A DNA stretch of 64,000 bases from DASSBG01 sp963800395 (GCA_963800395.1 CAWDBD010000007.1:1-64000); one strand, 5' to 3'; positions 1 to 8,055 are shown, numbered from the stretch's first letter. Numbers and translations are program-made. The notes: generated by a model not told the origin, from the letters alone.

Positions 1-145
1 CTTAATCTTCGGCACTCGGGACTCGGAGCTCTGCTGGATCCTGCCGGACAAACTCTCCCTGCATTGGCGAGAGATGCGGCGAAACCGCCGCAGCCCGGAC
101 TTTGCTCCCCGCACCAAGGTCGAGCCCAGGTTCGGCAAGCCCGCA

Positions 146-174
146 CTTGGAATTGCCGGTCGGCGCCCGCATGT
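146..174 (+). promoter_or_regulatory. Candidate sigma-32 (heat-shock) promoter of hslVU
   Basis: CTTGGAA (146-152) and CCCGCATGT (166-174) are separated by 13 bases and lie about 33 bases before the hslV start. This is close to the RpoH consensus CTTGAAA - 11 to 16 - CCCCATNT. hslVU is a classical heat-shock operon, so the placement makes sense. The -10 part has one interrupting G, so this is a candidate only. Confidence 0.4.
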
Positions 175-206
175 CTTGTTTTCCCGCCAGCCACAGACGA
201 TCTGCC

Positions 207-752
207 ATGTCCGAGAGTTTTCATGCCACCACCATTGTTTCCGTGCGCCGCAACGGCAAGGTCGTGATTGGCGGTGACGGCCAGGTGACCCTGGGCAATA
301 CAGTGATGAAGTCCAATGCCCGCAAGATCCGCCGCCTGGGCAAGGACAACCACATCCTGGCAGGTTTTGCCGGCGCCACCGCCGATGCCTTCACCCTGTT
401 CGAGCTGTTCGAGGACAAGCTGGTCAAGCATGGCCAGAATCTGACCCGCGCCGCGGTCGAACTGGCCAAGGAATGGCGCACCAGCCGCCGGCTGGGCAAG
501 CTGGAAGCGATGCTGGCGGTGGCCGACAAGGAAAACAGTCTGCTGATCTCCGGCAATGGCGACGTGCTCGAACCCGAGCACGGCCTGATCGCCATCGGCT
601 CCGGCGGCCCGTACGCGCAGGCTGCGGCATTGGCACTGCTGCAAAACTCCGAGCACGATGCGCGCACGATCGTGGAAAAAGCGCTCAAGATAGCCGGCGA
701 TATCTGCATTTACACCAATCAGAACGTCACCATCGAAGAGCTGGACGACTGA
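207..752 (+). CDS. hslV: ATP-dependent protease subunit HslV (ClpQ)
   Basis: Proteolytic subunit of the HslUV (ClpYQ) cytoplasmic protease; HslV dodecamers degrade unfolded proteins fed by the HslU ATPase. The protein is 181 aa. The start at 207 gives a short propeptide MSESFHA ahead of the Thr-Thr-Ile-Val-Ser motif; the first Thr (residue 8) is expected to become the N-terminal catalytic nucleophile after processing. The conserved GDGQVTLGNTVMK, GFAGATADAFTLFE and IGSGGPYAQAAA blocks are all present. Upstream in-frame codons are ignored because they add sequence unlike the family. It lies 100 bases before hslU, the usual operon order, and is probably heat-shock regulated. Confidence 0.97.
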   Translation: MSESFHATTIVSVRRNGKVVIGGDGQVTLGNTVMKSNARKIRRLGKDNHILAGFAGATADAFTLFELFEDKLVKHGQNLTRAAVELAKEWRTSRRLGKLEAMLAVADKENSLLISGNGDVLEPEHGLIAIGSGGPYAQAAALALLQNSEHDARTIVEKALKIAGDICIYTNQNVTIEELDD

Positions 753-852
753 GCAGGCCGCCTGCCGTGCCCAGTGCAAGCCGCCCGCCGCAGCCGCTGC
801 ACCCGCGAAACCAGCCCCGACACCCGCAACCTCAACAGATACCGGCCCCGCA

Positions 853-2199
853 ATGTCCGAACTCACCCCCCGCGAAATAGTCAACGAACTCGACCGCTAC
901 ATCATCGGCCAGGGCGACGCCAAGCGCGCCGTGGCAGTCGCCTTGCGCAGCCGCTGGCGGCGCATGCAGCTTGATGAGGCGATGCGCAAGGAGATCACGC
1001 CCAAGAACATCCTCATGATCGGCCCCACCGGCGTGGGCAAGACCGAGATTGCGCGGCGGCTGGCCACGCTTGCCAACGCACCCTTCGTCAAGGTCGAGGC
1101 GACCAAGTTCACCGAGGTCGGCTACGTCGGCAAGGATGTCGAGGCCATCATCCGTGATCTGGCCGACGGCGCCTACAAGCTGGCCCGCGACCAGGCCAAG
1201 CAGCGCGTCAAGAGCCAGGCCGAGGACCGTGCCGAGGAGCGCATTCTCGACGCCCTGCTGCCGCGTCGCCAGAACGACGGCGAGTGGAACCCGGCTTCAC
1301 CCAATGCCGGCAGCAGCGACAGCGACACCCGCCAGAAACTGCGCAAGCAGTTGCGCGAGGGCAAACTGGACGAGCGCGAGATCGAGCTGGACCTGGCCAT
1401 GAACGTGGGCGTGGAGATCATGTCGCCGCCGGGCATGGAGGAAATGGGCCAGCAGTTGCAGCAGATGTTCGCCAACATGGGCGGCAACAAGACCCAGCAC
1501 CGCACGCTCACCATCAAGGCGGCCAGGCCGCAATTGATCGAGGAGGAGGCGGGCAAACTGCTCAATGACGAGGAGGTGCGCACGCAAGCGGTGGAAGTGT
1601 GCGAGCAGAACGGCATCGTGTTCATCGACGAGATCGACAAGGTGGCCCAGCGCAGTGACTACGGCGGTGGCCAGTCCGGCGTCAGCCGCGAAGGCGTGCA
1701 GCGCGACCTGTTGCCCCTGGTCGAAGGCTCCACCGTGTCCACCAAGTACGGCCCCATCAAGACCGACCACATGCTGTTCATCGCCTCGGGCGCCTTCTCG
1801 CTGGCCAAGCCCTCCGACCTGATTCCGGAATTGCAGGGCCGCCTGCCGATCCGGGTGGAACTGAGTGCCCTGAGCGAGGACGACTTCAAGCGCATCCTGC
1901 GCGAGCCCAACAACGCCCTGACCAAGCAGTACGTGGCGCTGATGGGCACCGAGGGCGTCACCATCACCTTCTCGGAAGATGGCATCGACCGCCTGGCCGC
2001 CGTGGCCTACCAGGTCAACGCCACCACCGAGAACATCGGTGCACGCCGCCTGCACACCGTCATGGAGCGCCTTCTGGAAACGATCTCCTTCGAAGCGGCA
2101 GACAAATCCGGCGAAAAGTACCAGATCGACAGTGACTATGTTGATCAGCACCTGGGCGAGCTGGTTCAGGACGAAGACCTCAGCCGCTATATTCTGTAA
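853..2199 (+). CDS. hslU: ATP-dependent protease ATPase subunit HslU (ClpY)
   Basis: AAA+ unfoldase that recognises, unfolds and translocates substrates into HslV. The 448 aa product has the typical family length. Visible features are the N-terminal MSELTPREIVNELDRYIIGQ block, Walker A GPTGVGKTEIA (about residues 57-67), Walker B IVFIDEIDKVA (about 256-266), the charged intermediate I-domain between them, and a C-terminal tail ending in RYIL, which in HslU inserts into HslV to activate it. It follows hslV in the same orientation. Identification is secure. Confidence 0.98.
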   Translation: MSELTPREIVNELDRYIIGQGDAKRAVAVALRSRWRRMQLDEAMRKEITPKNILMIGPTGVGKTEIARRLATLANAPFVKVEATKFTEVGYVGKDVEAIIRDLADGAYKLARDQAKQRVKSQAEDRAEERILDALLPRRQNDGEWNPASPNAGSSDSDTRQKLRKQLREGKLDEREIELDLAMNVGVEIMSPPGMEEMGQQLQQMFANMGGNKTQHRTLTIKAARPQLIEEEAGKLLNDEEVRTQAVEVCEQNGIVFIDEIDKVAQRSDYGGGQSGVSREGVQRDLLPLVEGSTVSTKYGPIKTDHMLFIASGAFSLAKPSDLIPELQGRLPIRVELSALSEDDFKRILREPNNALTKQYVALMGTEGVTITFSEDGIDRLAAVAYQVNATTENIGARRLHTVMERLLETISFEAADKSGEKYQIDSDYVDQHLGELVQDEDLSRYIL

Positions 2200-2235
2200 G
2201 CGGGTTTTCAGACGGATTGCGTTAGACTGACACCC

Positions 2236-2856
2236 ATGGCCAAGATTCTTCCATTCAAGGCAAGCGGCATGCGTCCGCTGCTGCGCGAAGCCTGCAGCAA
2301 ACGGCAACTTGTGCGCGTGTGGCGCGACGACCTGGAAGCGGGCAGCTATTGCGGCTATGTCGGCGCCGTCGGCCATGAATTCTTCATGCTCTGGGTGCTG
2401 GGCGACAACCTCGCCTTTGATGGCATCCACGTGCTGCGCCAGCGCGACATCACCGACATCGAAGTGCCGGACAAGCATCACGAGTTCCTGGAAAAGGCCA
2501 TCGCCCTCAACGGCCTCAAGCCGGACATGCCGGAGAACGTGGATCTGGACAACGTGCGCGCTGTCATCGACAGCATCGCCGCGCTGTCGTCAGTGATGAG
2601 CCTGCGCGTGGACAACGACAACCCCGACGAGACCGACATCTGCTACGTGGGCCGGGTCGTGGCGCGCGAGGACGATGGCTTCAGCCTGCAGGAAATCACG
2701 CCCCAGGCCGAATGGCTGCGCGAACCGTCCTTCTTTGCCTGGGACGAGATTTCCACCGTGTGCTTCAACGACCCCTACGCGACCATACTGGCGAAGGTCG
2801 CCGGTGAAGCGCCGCAACTGGACAACAGCGATACCGGCCTCGGCCACGTGCACTGA
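2236..2856 (+). CDS. Conserved hypothetical protein downstream of hslU
   Basis: A 206 aa soluble protein with no signal peptide or membrane segment that I can assign to no named family. The N-terminal half (residues about 20-85) alternates short hydrophobic strands (YCGYVGAVGHEFFMLWVLGD, then the RQRDITDIEV segment), and the second half repeats a similar strand pattern (ICYVGRVVAREDDGFSLQEI), suggesting two small beta-barrel-like modules; this reading is inference. The ORF starts 36 bases after the hslU stop on the same strand, so it may share the hslVU transcript. The tail is acidic and short. Confidence 0.8.
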   Translation: MAKILPFKASGMRPLLREACSKRQLVRVWRDDLEAGSYCGYVGAVGHEFFMLWVLGDNLAFDGIHVLRQRDITDIEVPDKHHEFLEKAIALNGLKPDMPENVDLDNVRAVIDSIAALSSVMSLRVDNDNPDETDICYVGRVVAREDDGFSLQEITPQAEWLREPSFFAWDEISTVCFNDPYATILAKVAGEAPQLDNSDTGLGHVH

Positions 2857-2909
2857 CGCCTTGATCGGTTTCCCGCAGCGCCGCAGACCAGGCTAATAAC
2901 CAAACCAAC

Positions 2910-2951
2910 CGTCATTCTGCGCGCAAGCAGCGAAGCGACTGCAGGCGCAGA
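2910..2951. repeat. Dispersed repeat, copy 1 of a pair
   Basis: The segment beginning CGTCATTCTGCGCGCAAG recurs at 3071-3113 with few differences (GCGAAGCGACTGC is common to both). It is a short intergenic repeat of the kind scattered through xanthomonad chromosomes. The interval 2857-3150 holds no convincing gene besides this pair. Confidence 0.7.
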
Positions 2952-3070
2952 CCACAGCCATGCAACGCATGATCACCCCGACACGCGTGCCGGTGTGGCA
3001 AGCACGCCGCGATATCCGGTTCCTGGCCCGCGCACTGTCCTGCCTCCAACCAGACCCGTACAATTATTCC

Positions 3071-3113
3071 CGTCATTCTGCGCGCAAGGAGCGAAGCGAC
3101 TGCCGTCGCAGAA
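3071..3113. repeat. Dispersed repeat, copy 2 of a pair
   Basis: Second copy of the repeat at 2910-2951 in the same orientation, ending GCAGAATCC, 38 bases before the DUF971 gene. Confidence 0.7.
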
Positions 3114-3150
3114 TCCATCCCCGAGTGCATCGAGTAGCTGAGTCGTTGCC

Positions 3151-3498
3151 ATGCCCCACGTCACCCGCATCACCCTGCATCGCGCCTCGCACGCGCTCGA
3201 AGTGGCCTTCGACGACGGCCAGCAATTCCGCCTGCCGTTCGAATACCTGCGCACCCACTCGCCCAGCGCCGAAGTGCAGGGGCACGGTATCGGCCAGCAG
3301 AAACTGGTCCCCGGAAAACGCGACGTCAACATCGACGCCATCGAGCCGGTCGGCAACTACGGCGTGCTGCTGCGTTTCAGCGACGGCCATGACACCGGCA
3401 TCTTTGCCTGGTCCACGCTGTACACGCTCGGGGTAAACCAGGAGGCCAACTGGAAGGCCTATCTCCAGGCCCTCGACGACGCCAGCCTGTCCCGCTGA
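3151..3498 (+). CDS. DUF971 family protein
   Basis: A 115 aa protein matching the DUF971 / gamma-butyrobetaine hydroxylase-like N-terminal domain family: ITLHRASHALEVAFDDG near the start, the LPFEYLRTHSPSAEV block, and the GNYGVLLRFSDGHDTGIF motif followed by a short helix ending WKAYL. Family members are small stand-alone proteins linked by context to hslVU and ubiE in Xanthomonadales and to iron-sulfur cluster carrier proteins elsewhere; the biochemical role is not settled. Here it sits near hslVU while ubiE lies about 56 kb away. Confidence 0.88.
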   Translation: MPHVTRITLHRASHALEVAFDDGQQFRLPFEYLRTHSPSAEVQGHGIGQQKLVPGKRDVNIDAIEPVGNYGVLLRFSDGHDTGIFAWSTLYTLGVNQEANWKAYLQALDDASLSR

Positions 3499-3566
3499 AA
3501 CCACACCCGCAATTCTGCGTTGGACAGCAGGCCGCATGCCCGCACGCAGGAACTGGTAGCGGGCTC

Positions 3567-3731
3567 CTAGTCTTTTCCTGATTTGCTCAGATACACGACA
3601 CCGACAGCGATCAGTGCTGCACCGGCGCCGTACATCGCCGCCTGCTCGCCAAGGTAGGCCGCCAGCAAGAACATGCAGCCACCGGCCAGGAACAAGTAAC
3701 CGGAGAGTTTTCTCCAATGCGGAACTGGCAT
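3567..3731 (-). CDS. Small two-helix membrane protein (54 aa)
   Basis: An ORF of 54 codons on the minus strand, ATG at 3731 and TAG at 3567-3569. An excellent ribosome site (AGAAGGAG about 8 bases before the ATG) supports real translation. The peptide starts MPVPHWRKLSG, then has two hydrophobic stretches (YLFLAGGCMFLLAAYLG and a second one ending ALIAVGVVYL) separated by a short polar turn, and finishes SKSGKD. It is therefore a predicted inner-membrane hairpin protein. No named family is recognised. It is convergent with the DUF971 gene. Confidence 0.65.
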   Translation of the reverse strand: MPVPHWRKLSGYLFLAGGCMFLLAAYLGEQAAMYGAGAALIAVGVVYLSKSGKD

Positions 3732-3880
3732 TCTTGTCTTCTCCTTCTCTCAGATTGTCTGTGCAGCAAGGCCGTCACACTACCAGTGCGGGATAGCGGG
3801 ACGGATATGGACCCCCCAATGACGCGTGATGGCCTTGTCGACCCGCCACACCTTGATGCGCTGCGCGTTCAGCTGGCCTT

Positions 3881-4168
3881 GGGACCCTCTGACTAACCTT
3901 GAGCAGGTGTCACCCATGGTGTCTGTTCGCAAGTCAAGGCGCACTGGCGCAGGCAGGCTGGTGGCCTGTCAAGTCAGTGCAACGCAGGATCGCGGACAGA
4001 CGCCATGGGCCCAACTTGTTGATTCTGAACGCCTGGGTGACGTCCAGAAAGCCCGCATCCCGCGCCGCGCGGCTTGTCCAGGCAGCCCAGCCTGCACGGC
4101 GCCGCGCGACACGAACTGCGGACTTTCTGGACGTCATGCCACCTACTCAGGGTTAATCAGAGGGTCCC
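3881..4168. mobile_element. MITE-like element made of nested inverted repeats
   Basis: A 288-bp element bounded by about 29-bp terminal inverted repeats: it begins GGGACCCTCTGACTAACC and ends GGTTAATCAGAGGGTCCC, with four mismatches across the arms. Inside are two further stem-forming pairs: CCCATGGTGTCTGTTCGC (3913-3930) with GCGGACAGACGCCATGGG (3992-4009), and GACGTCCAGAAAGCCCGC (4039-4056) with GCGGACTTTCTGGACGTC (4118-4135). No credible coding frame lies in it. The architecture suggests a non-autonomous transposable or REP-derived palindromic unit. No clear target duplication was seen. The rest of 3732-4332 shows no gene. Confidence 0.65.
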
Positions 4169-4332
4169 TTGCGCCGATTCGTCATGAGTGCCGTCGCCTG
4201 CGACTCTTTCGACTCTTTCCAGCGAGGCGGTCAGGATGATTTTTTGTCAGGGCTGGTCATTCAGCTCGACTCTGATTCCTGTTCGATGCATCTGCAGATG
4301 TCTGTTGCTCCGCGGCCTGTTTCCGGTCTGGC

Positions 4333-4890
4333 TCACCCTCGCCAGTTTGCATGATCCTGCCAGAAGTCCACACTGTGCTGGTAGGCCTCGCGGTCCAGCG
4401 GCACGCCCGAGCCGCCTTCGTCGACGCCCACGGCGTTGCGCATCATGGTGATCGGCGCCATCGGTGTCTCTTCCGCTTGCATGGTGTACAGACAACCGAC
4501 CACACCCCAATCGGCCTTGATGGGTGAGCCTTCAATCGCCAGTTGCTCGGCACTGTACAGGATTGGGATGAGGTACCTGGCGACAGGCGGGTCCACATTC
4601 TCGAACCAGCGCACCAGCACCGGCAGTTCCTCCGACGAGCGCGCCTCGTAGGCCGAACGCAGCAGATGACGATTGTCGTCGGTGATCGGCACCGCCATGC
4701 AGCGGGTGGATGTCCAGTTGCGGTGCACGTGCAGACGGCAGAACGGCGCATAGCCCGCCAGGTCCTTGAGCGGCGCATGCTCGTTCAGATACTGCTCGAA
4801 TGCCTCTGCACTGCAATCCTGGATGGTATTGCGACGTGATGCCTTCGGAAACAGGCGAGTCCGCGCAAAAGGGGTGAGTTGGATCGACAT
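4333..4890 (-). CDS. DUF3228 family protein
   Basis: A 185 aa soluble protein matching the DUF3228 family end to end as far as I recall it: MSIQLTPFARTRLFPK at the start, CRLHVHRNWTSTRCMAVPI in the middle, and the WGVVGCLYTMQAEETPMAP and MMRNAVGVDEGGSGVPL blocks near the C-terminus. Length is normal. The function of the family is unknown. The ATG at 4890 is preceded by a modest AAGG site. It is monocistronic, with about 230 bases of sequence without a recognisable gene upstream. Confidence 0.85.
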   Translation of the reverse strand: MSIQLTPFARTRLFPKASRRNTIQDCSAEAFEQYLNEHAPLKDLAGYAPFCRLHVHRNWTSTRCMAVPITDDNRHLLRSAYEARSSEELPVLVRWFENVDPPVARYLIPILYSAEQLAIEGSPIKADWGVVGCLYTMQAEETPMAPITMMRNAVGVDEGGSGVPLDREAYQHSVDFWQDHANWRG

Positions 4891-5122
4891 GGACGCTTGC
4901 CTTGCTGACGACCACCTAGGATAGCGTGTCGCCGCTTCAGTGTCCGACGCGCCTGCCGCACTTGGGCGCGACCGTTACGCACCAGCCCTGGCGCTCTCAC
5001 GGCAATCGCCCGAGCGGTGCAGTCGGCACGCGTCGCTCCTCCATTTTTCAGGCCGGCTCATGACTCTTCGGAGGATACCGGGACATCAGGCAGCGGGATG
5101 GACCCGAACGCTCGCGGCATGG

Positions 5123-5503
5123 CTAGCCCTTGGCATTGCCGTGATTCCATGCCACGGCAGCTCGTACAAGCTCCATGAATGCCGGCTCATCCAGCGCATC
5201 GTCCTGCTTGAGGTCAATGGCGCGGCGAACCTTGCCGTCCAGGCTCGCATTGAAAAGGCGCTTCGGGTCGCTCAACGCAGCACCTTTGGCAAAGGTGAGT
5301 TTCACCTTGCCCTTGTACATTTCTCCGGTGCAGATGATTCCTCCGTCCGACCACACGGGCACGCCACCCGGGTTGGATGGCTTTTTCCATTTGACTTCCT
5401 CAACCGCCCGCGGCGCGGCCTTGCGGATGAGTGCCCGAATCCGGTCGAGGCGTGCCACTCGCCAATCAGCTGCCGCGTCGGACCTGCTGCCTGGTTCATT
5501 CAT
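5123..5503 (-). CDS. DUF1801 domain protein (YdhG-like)
   Basis: A 126 aa protein with the DUF1801 pattern: a helical N-terminus (RIRALIRKAAPRAVEEVKWK), the KPSNPGGVPVWSDGGIICTG segment, then the YKGKVKLTFAKGAAL strand pair and a C-terminal helix (ELVRAAVAWN). DUF1801 proteins are small cytoplasmic proteins, some proposed as iron chaperones (frataxin-like fold); activity here is not established. A strong AGGAGGA ribosome site four bases before the ATG at 5503 fixes the start. It is transcribed leftward, just downstream of the ridA-like gene on the same strand. Confidence 0.85.
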   Translation of the reverse strand: MNEPGSRSDAAADWRVARLDRIRALIRKAAPRAVEEVKWKKPSNPGGVPVWSDGGIICTGEMYKGKVKLTFAKGAALSDPKRLFNASLDGKVRRAIDLKQDDALDEPAFMELVRAAVAWNHGNAKG

Positions 5504-5607
5504 TCGATCCTCCTGTTCCCGAATTCCGCCAGGTGTGTCTCCAGGGAGTGCACCCCCGGCTCGCTACTGGCCGCGTCCCGCATAGAGCCGGCAATGGATG
5601 GCAGGTG

Positions 5608-6027
5608 CTACCGGCTCTTGTGCGCTTCGAGTTCAATCTCGATCATGAACTCGGGCAGTGCCAGCCCCTTGACCTCAAGCCAGGTTCCGGTCGGAAAATG
5701 CCTGGTGTAGATGGTGTTGCGATAGGACGCCGCCTCGAGGAATTTTGCCATGTCGGTGGTATAGATGTTCTCGACGACCACGTCGTCGAAGCTATAGCCG
5801 TAGTGCTGCAGGACTTTTTCCAGATCCGAATAGGCGTTCTTCATCTGTTGGTCCAGATCACCCACAGCGGTCGGATTGCCCTTTTCATCCATGCTCACGG
5901 CACCGGAGATCCGGATGTCATCCCCGATTTTCACGGCATGCGAATAGCCGTAGGCCTTCTCGACCTCCGGCCGCAGAAGGAAGTAGTCGGGCGCTGCCGC
6001 CTTGTGCGCGGTGTTTTTCGCCGACAC
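5608..6027 (-). CDS. RidA (YjgF/YER057c/UK114) family protein, leader frameshifted
   Basis: The 139 aa reading frame from a GTG at 6027 contains a RidA-type domain (enamine/imine deaminase superfamily): GDDIRISGAVSMDEKGNPT, the DLEKVLQHYGYSFDDVV block and the PTGTWLEVKGLALPEFMIE C-terminal signature. The frame can be followed upstream through codons reading LLSAFHHQAVSAKN, ending in an AVSA signal-peptidase-like site, but then meets a stop, while an ATG at 6115 in another frame encodes a leader MQKNPLLALAMLLVTFLSG. The likely ancestral gene was an exported RidA protein with a signal peptide (6115 start) broken by one base change near 6055-6070. A cytoplasmic product from the GTG is the alternative. 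Confidence 0.75.
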   Translation of the reverse strand: MSAKNTAHKAAAPDYFLLRPEVEKAYGYSHAVKIGDDIRISGAVSMDEKGNPTAVGDLDQQMKNAYSDLEKVLQHYGYSFDDVVVENIYTTDMAKFLEAASYRNTIYTRHFPTGTWLEVKGLALPEFMIEIELEAHKSR

Positions 6028-6240
6028 CGCCTGATGATGAAACGCCGAGAGCAGAGCAGCCGGAAAGGAACGTCACCAGGAGCATTGCCAGTGCGAGCAA
6101 CGGATTCTTTTGCATTGTATTTTCCTCGGGCCTTGGGATTACCGCTCAGGCTGGAAAGCGGCCCGGGGAGCGGAGAGCTCTGCGAGTGCAGTCTGCCACA
6201 TGTCTCGGATGCCGCACAGCAGCTTCGGCCTGTATGGGGG

Positions 6241-6599
6241 TCAGGCAGATCTTGCACGGAACCAGCCGCCCAGGGCAGCGCCCGGAGCCATGAGAACCAG
6301 TGCCGAAATCTGACTCCGACGGCACCAGCCCGAGTGTGCTGACGAGGGAGATGGCAGCGCCAATGGCCAGGATCACGGCAAAGCAATGCCATGAGAACGG
6401 CTTTGCTCCCCGCAAGCCGCGCGGCGACATTGCCCCCGGCAAAGGCCGCCGAACACCCACGTGGATGCTTGCGCTCATGATGGCAGAATGGAGCCTCCGC
6501 GTGCGGCGGTTGGCCGGTGAGCCTGAAGAAGGCAAACGCGGATAGCGCGAATATCAGATTGCCGAGGACGACCGAACCGATCGAGCGAATGACTGGCAT
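6241..6599 (-). pseudogene. Frameshifted small multi-pass membrane protein gene
   Basis: No single frame is open, but piecing frames together gives one coherent hydrophobic protein of about 119 aa. From the ATG at 6599, one frame gives MPVIRSIGSVVLGNLIFALS and a first helix; a second frame supplies AIMSASIHVGV; the first frame returns with AGGNVAARLAGSKAVLMAL; the second supplies FAVILAIGAAISLVSTLGL; and a third supplies ALVLMAPGAALGGWFRARSA followed by a stop at 6241-6243. About four frame changes are therefore needed. This looks like a decayed inner-membrane protein with four helices, directly upstream of the broken ridA-like gene. Family not recognised. Confidence 0.6.
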
Positions 6600-7005
6600 G
6601 GCTGTTCCCCCAAATTCCCTTGTGTGGTCATCAATCGACCCAGGACACCGACCCCGGACATGGCCGCGCGGCTTGCGCGGAGCAGGAGCGTTCGGGATAC
6701 GGTATCAGCAACGCATGCCCGGCGGGGCACTCGGTTGCCCCAGGACCAGCGAAATGCGGATCCCGCCGGATGGGAGCGTGATGAATCCCCGCAAGCCGGG
6801 GTCTGCTCGGCAGCGTGCGGGGAATGCCGTTCGCATTGGGCGCAAGCTCATCCACCGGACCATGCGAACCATCGAGTCCGGCATCGTGTTTCCAGCCTCG
6901 CAGCGTGTCTGGTAACGCACCGGGTTGCTCAGGGTGGATGGGCCGGCCGTGCTGCGGTCGTGTGTTCCAGCCACAGCCCGACCGGCCCCCCGGATCACGC
7001 AGTAA
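6600..7005. other. Intergenic stretch without a recognisable gene
   Basis: About 400 bases between the membrane pseudogene and the AHSA1 gene. Frames are open on both strands but read as low-complexity arginine and proline rich shadows of GC-rich DNA. No repeat, terminator or gene is recognised here. Confidence 0.5.
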
Positions 7006-7506
7006 TCATGCTCGGCCCGCGAGCAGCTCGTCCAGCTGGGCGAACTGTTCGGGGAGCCCTTCCGCCGAACCGGCGAGCGCGTCGTCGAGGGCGGCTTTGC
7101 TGGGGTAGCGTTCGTGCAGGGTGACCCGCGTCTGGTCGCCGTTTTGCTCGAAGTTCACCGTGGTCACGGCGCCCTGGTCGCTTTCCTCGTTGGTCCATAC
7201 GATGCGCTTGTCCGGAATGACCTCGGTGTAGCTGCCGAAAAAGGCCATCGGTTCCTCCGCCATCGGATGCCGGAACACCAGGCGATAGGAGCCGCCGGTG
7301 CGCACATCCATGTCGCACGAGAGCAGTGTCAGCCCCGCCGAAGCAGGTACCCACCAGCGCTGGAACAATTCGGCCTTGCTCCATGCTTCAAACACCATGT
7401 GCACCGGTGCATTGAACGTTCGTGTCACCATCATTTCACGGTCGGATTGTCGTTCCACGACGGTGCGCTTGTCGGCCGTGGCGCGGCCCTCATTGCTTGC
7501 GGACAT
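7006..7506 (-). CDS. SRPBCC / AHSA1 family protein
   Basis: A 166 aa protein of the START-like SRPBCC superfamily (AHSA1, activator of Hsp90 ATPase-like). Diagnostic features are RTFNAPVHMVFEAWSKAEL, the RWWVPASAGLTLLSCDMDVR segment with the usual Trp-Trp, the GGSYRLVFRHP strand and FFGSYTEVIPDKRIVWT. These proteins form a hydrophobic ligand cavity; substrates are mostly unknown. The gene overlaps by 17 bases with the upstream ArsR regulator, a very common ArsR-AHSA1 operon pairing, so expression is probably controlled by that repressor. Confidence 0.88.
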   Translation of the reverse strand: MSASNEGRATADKRTVVERQSDREMMVTRTFNAPVHMVFEAWSKAELFQRWWVPASAGLTLLSCDMDVRTGGSYRLVFRHPMAEEPMAFFGSYTEVIPDKRIVWTNEESDQGAVTTVNFEQNGDQTRVTLHERYPSKAALDDALAGSAEGLPEQFAQLDELLAGRA

Positions 7507-7846
7507 CTGCCTTCTCCTGTCTCTTCATGTTTTCGACGATTTCGTCCAGGGCATCAAAGCGTGCGCTCCATAGTTGCCGGTGCCGCTCGATCCAGGCCGC
7601 CTCTTCTTCCAGTCGGTGCCGACCGAGCCGGCAGGTGCGTACACGCCCCACCTTCTCCGTGGCCACCAGCCCCGCCTGCTCCAGCACGTTCACGTGCTTT
7701 TTCATGCCGGTGAGGGTCATCTCGAATCGTTCGGCCAGATCCGTGATCGATGCGTCCGAATGCACAAGCTGCTCCAGCACACCCCGGCGCGTGGCATCGG
7801 AGAGAGCGGAGAAGGTTGAGTCGAGGTTGGATTGATAGTGAACCAT
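7490..7846 (-). CDS. ArsR-family winged-helix transcriptional regulator
   Basis: A 118 aa regulator (ATG 7846) with the ArsR fold: FSALSDATRRGVLEQLVHSD, a helix-turn-helix (SITDLAERFEMTLTGMKKHV), the recognition helix and wing (VLEQAGLVATEKVGRVRTC) and a dimerisation tail. No cysteine metal-site pair like that of classical ArsR is seen, so a non-metal signal is likely. It is the first gene of a two-gene operon with the AHSA1 protein. A GTG at 7855 is an alternative start, but it lies immediately after the -10 element, upstream of the expected transcription start, so the ATG is preferred and the message may be almost leaderless. Confidence 0.85.
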   Translation of the reverse strand: MVHYQSNLDSTFSALSDATRRGVLEQLVHSDASITDLAERFEMTLTGMKKHVNVLEQAGLVATEKVGRVRTCRLGRHRLEEEAAWIERHRQLWSARFDALDEIVENMKRQEKADVRKQ

Positions 7847-7883
7847 GTGGTTCACTGTATAACACGTTCAGGACCATTTGCAA
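7838..7883 (-). promoter_or_regulatory. Promoter and operator of the ArsR-AHSA1 operon
   Basis: On the minus strand a -35 TTGCAA (7878-7883) and a -10 TATACA (7856-7861) are separated by 16 bases. An inverted repeat GTGAACCA-CA-TGGTTCAC (7838-7855) begins directly after the -10 and covers the transcription start and the ATG at 7846. This is an arrangement expected for autorepression by the ArsR product. From the -10 only nine bases separate the ATG, so the 5' leader would be absent or a few bases long. Confidence 0.65.
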
Positions 7884-8055
7884 CAGGGCAATCGCCGGTG
7901 CAAAGCGCTCCTGCGATCCGGCAATCCCGGGCTGTGCGATTTTTGCCCGGTGCCGACAGCATTGCCTGCAATGCCGAGCCCTGCTTGTGGCAGGACGTGG
8001 TCCTGACGCACTGCAGGCTCGTGGGCGGTTGCCCAAGGGGCATTGTCCGGCTGGC

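Noticed and set aside
6624..7124. Plus-strand frame of 166 codons between the membrane pseudogene and AHSA1
   Set aside because: Arginine/proline-rich shadow, overlapping the 3' end of a conserved gene.
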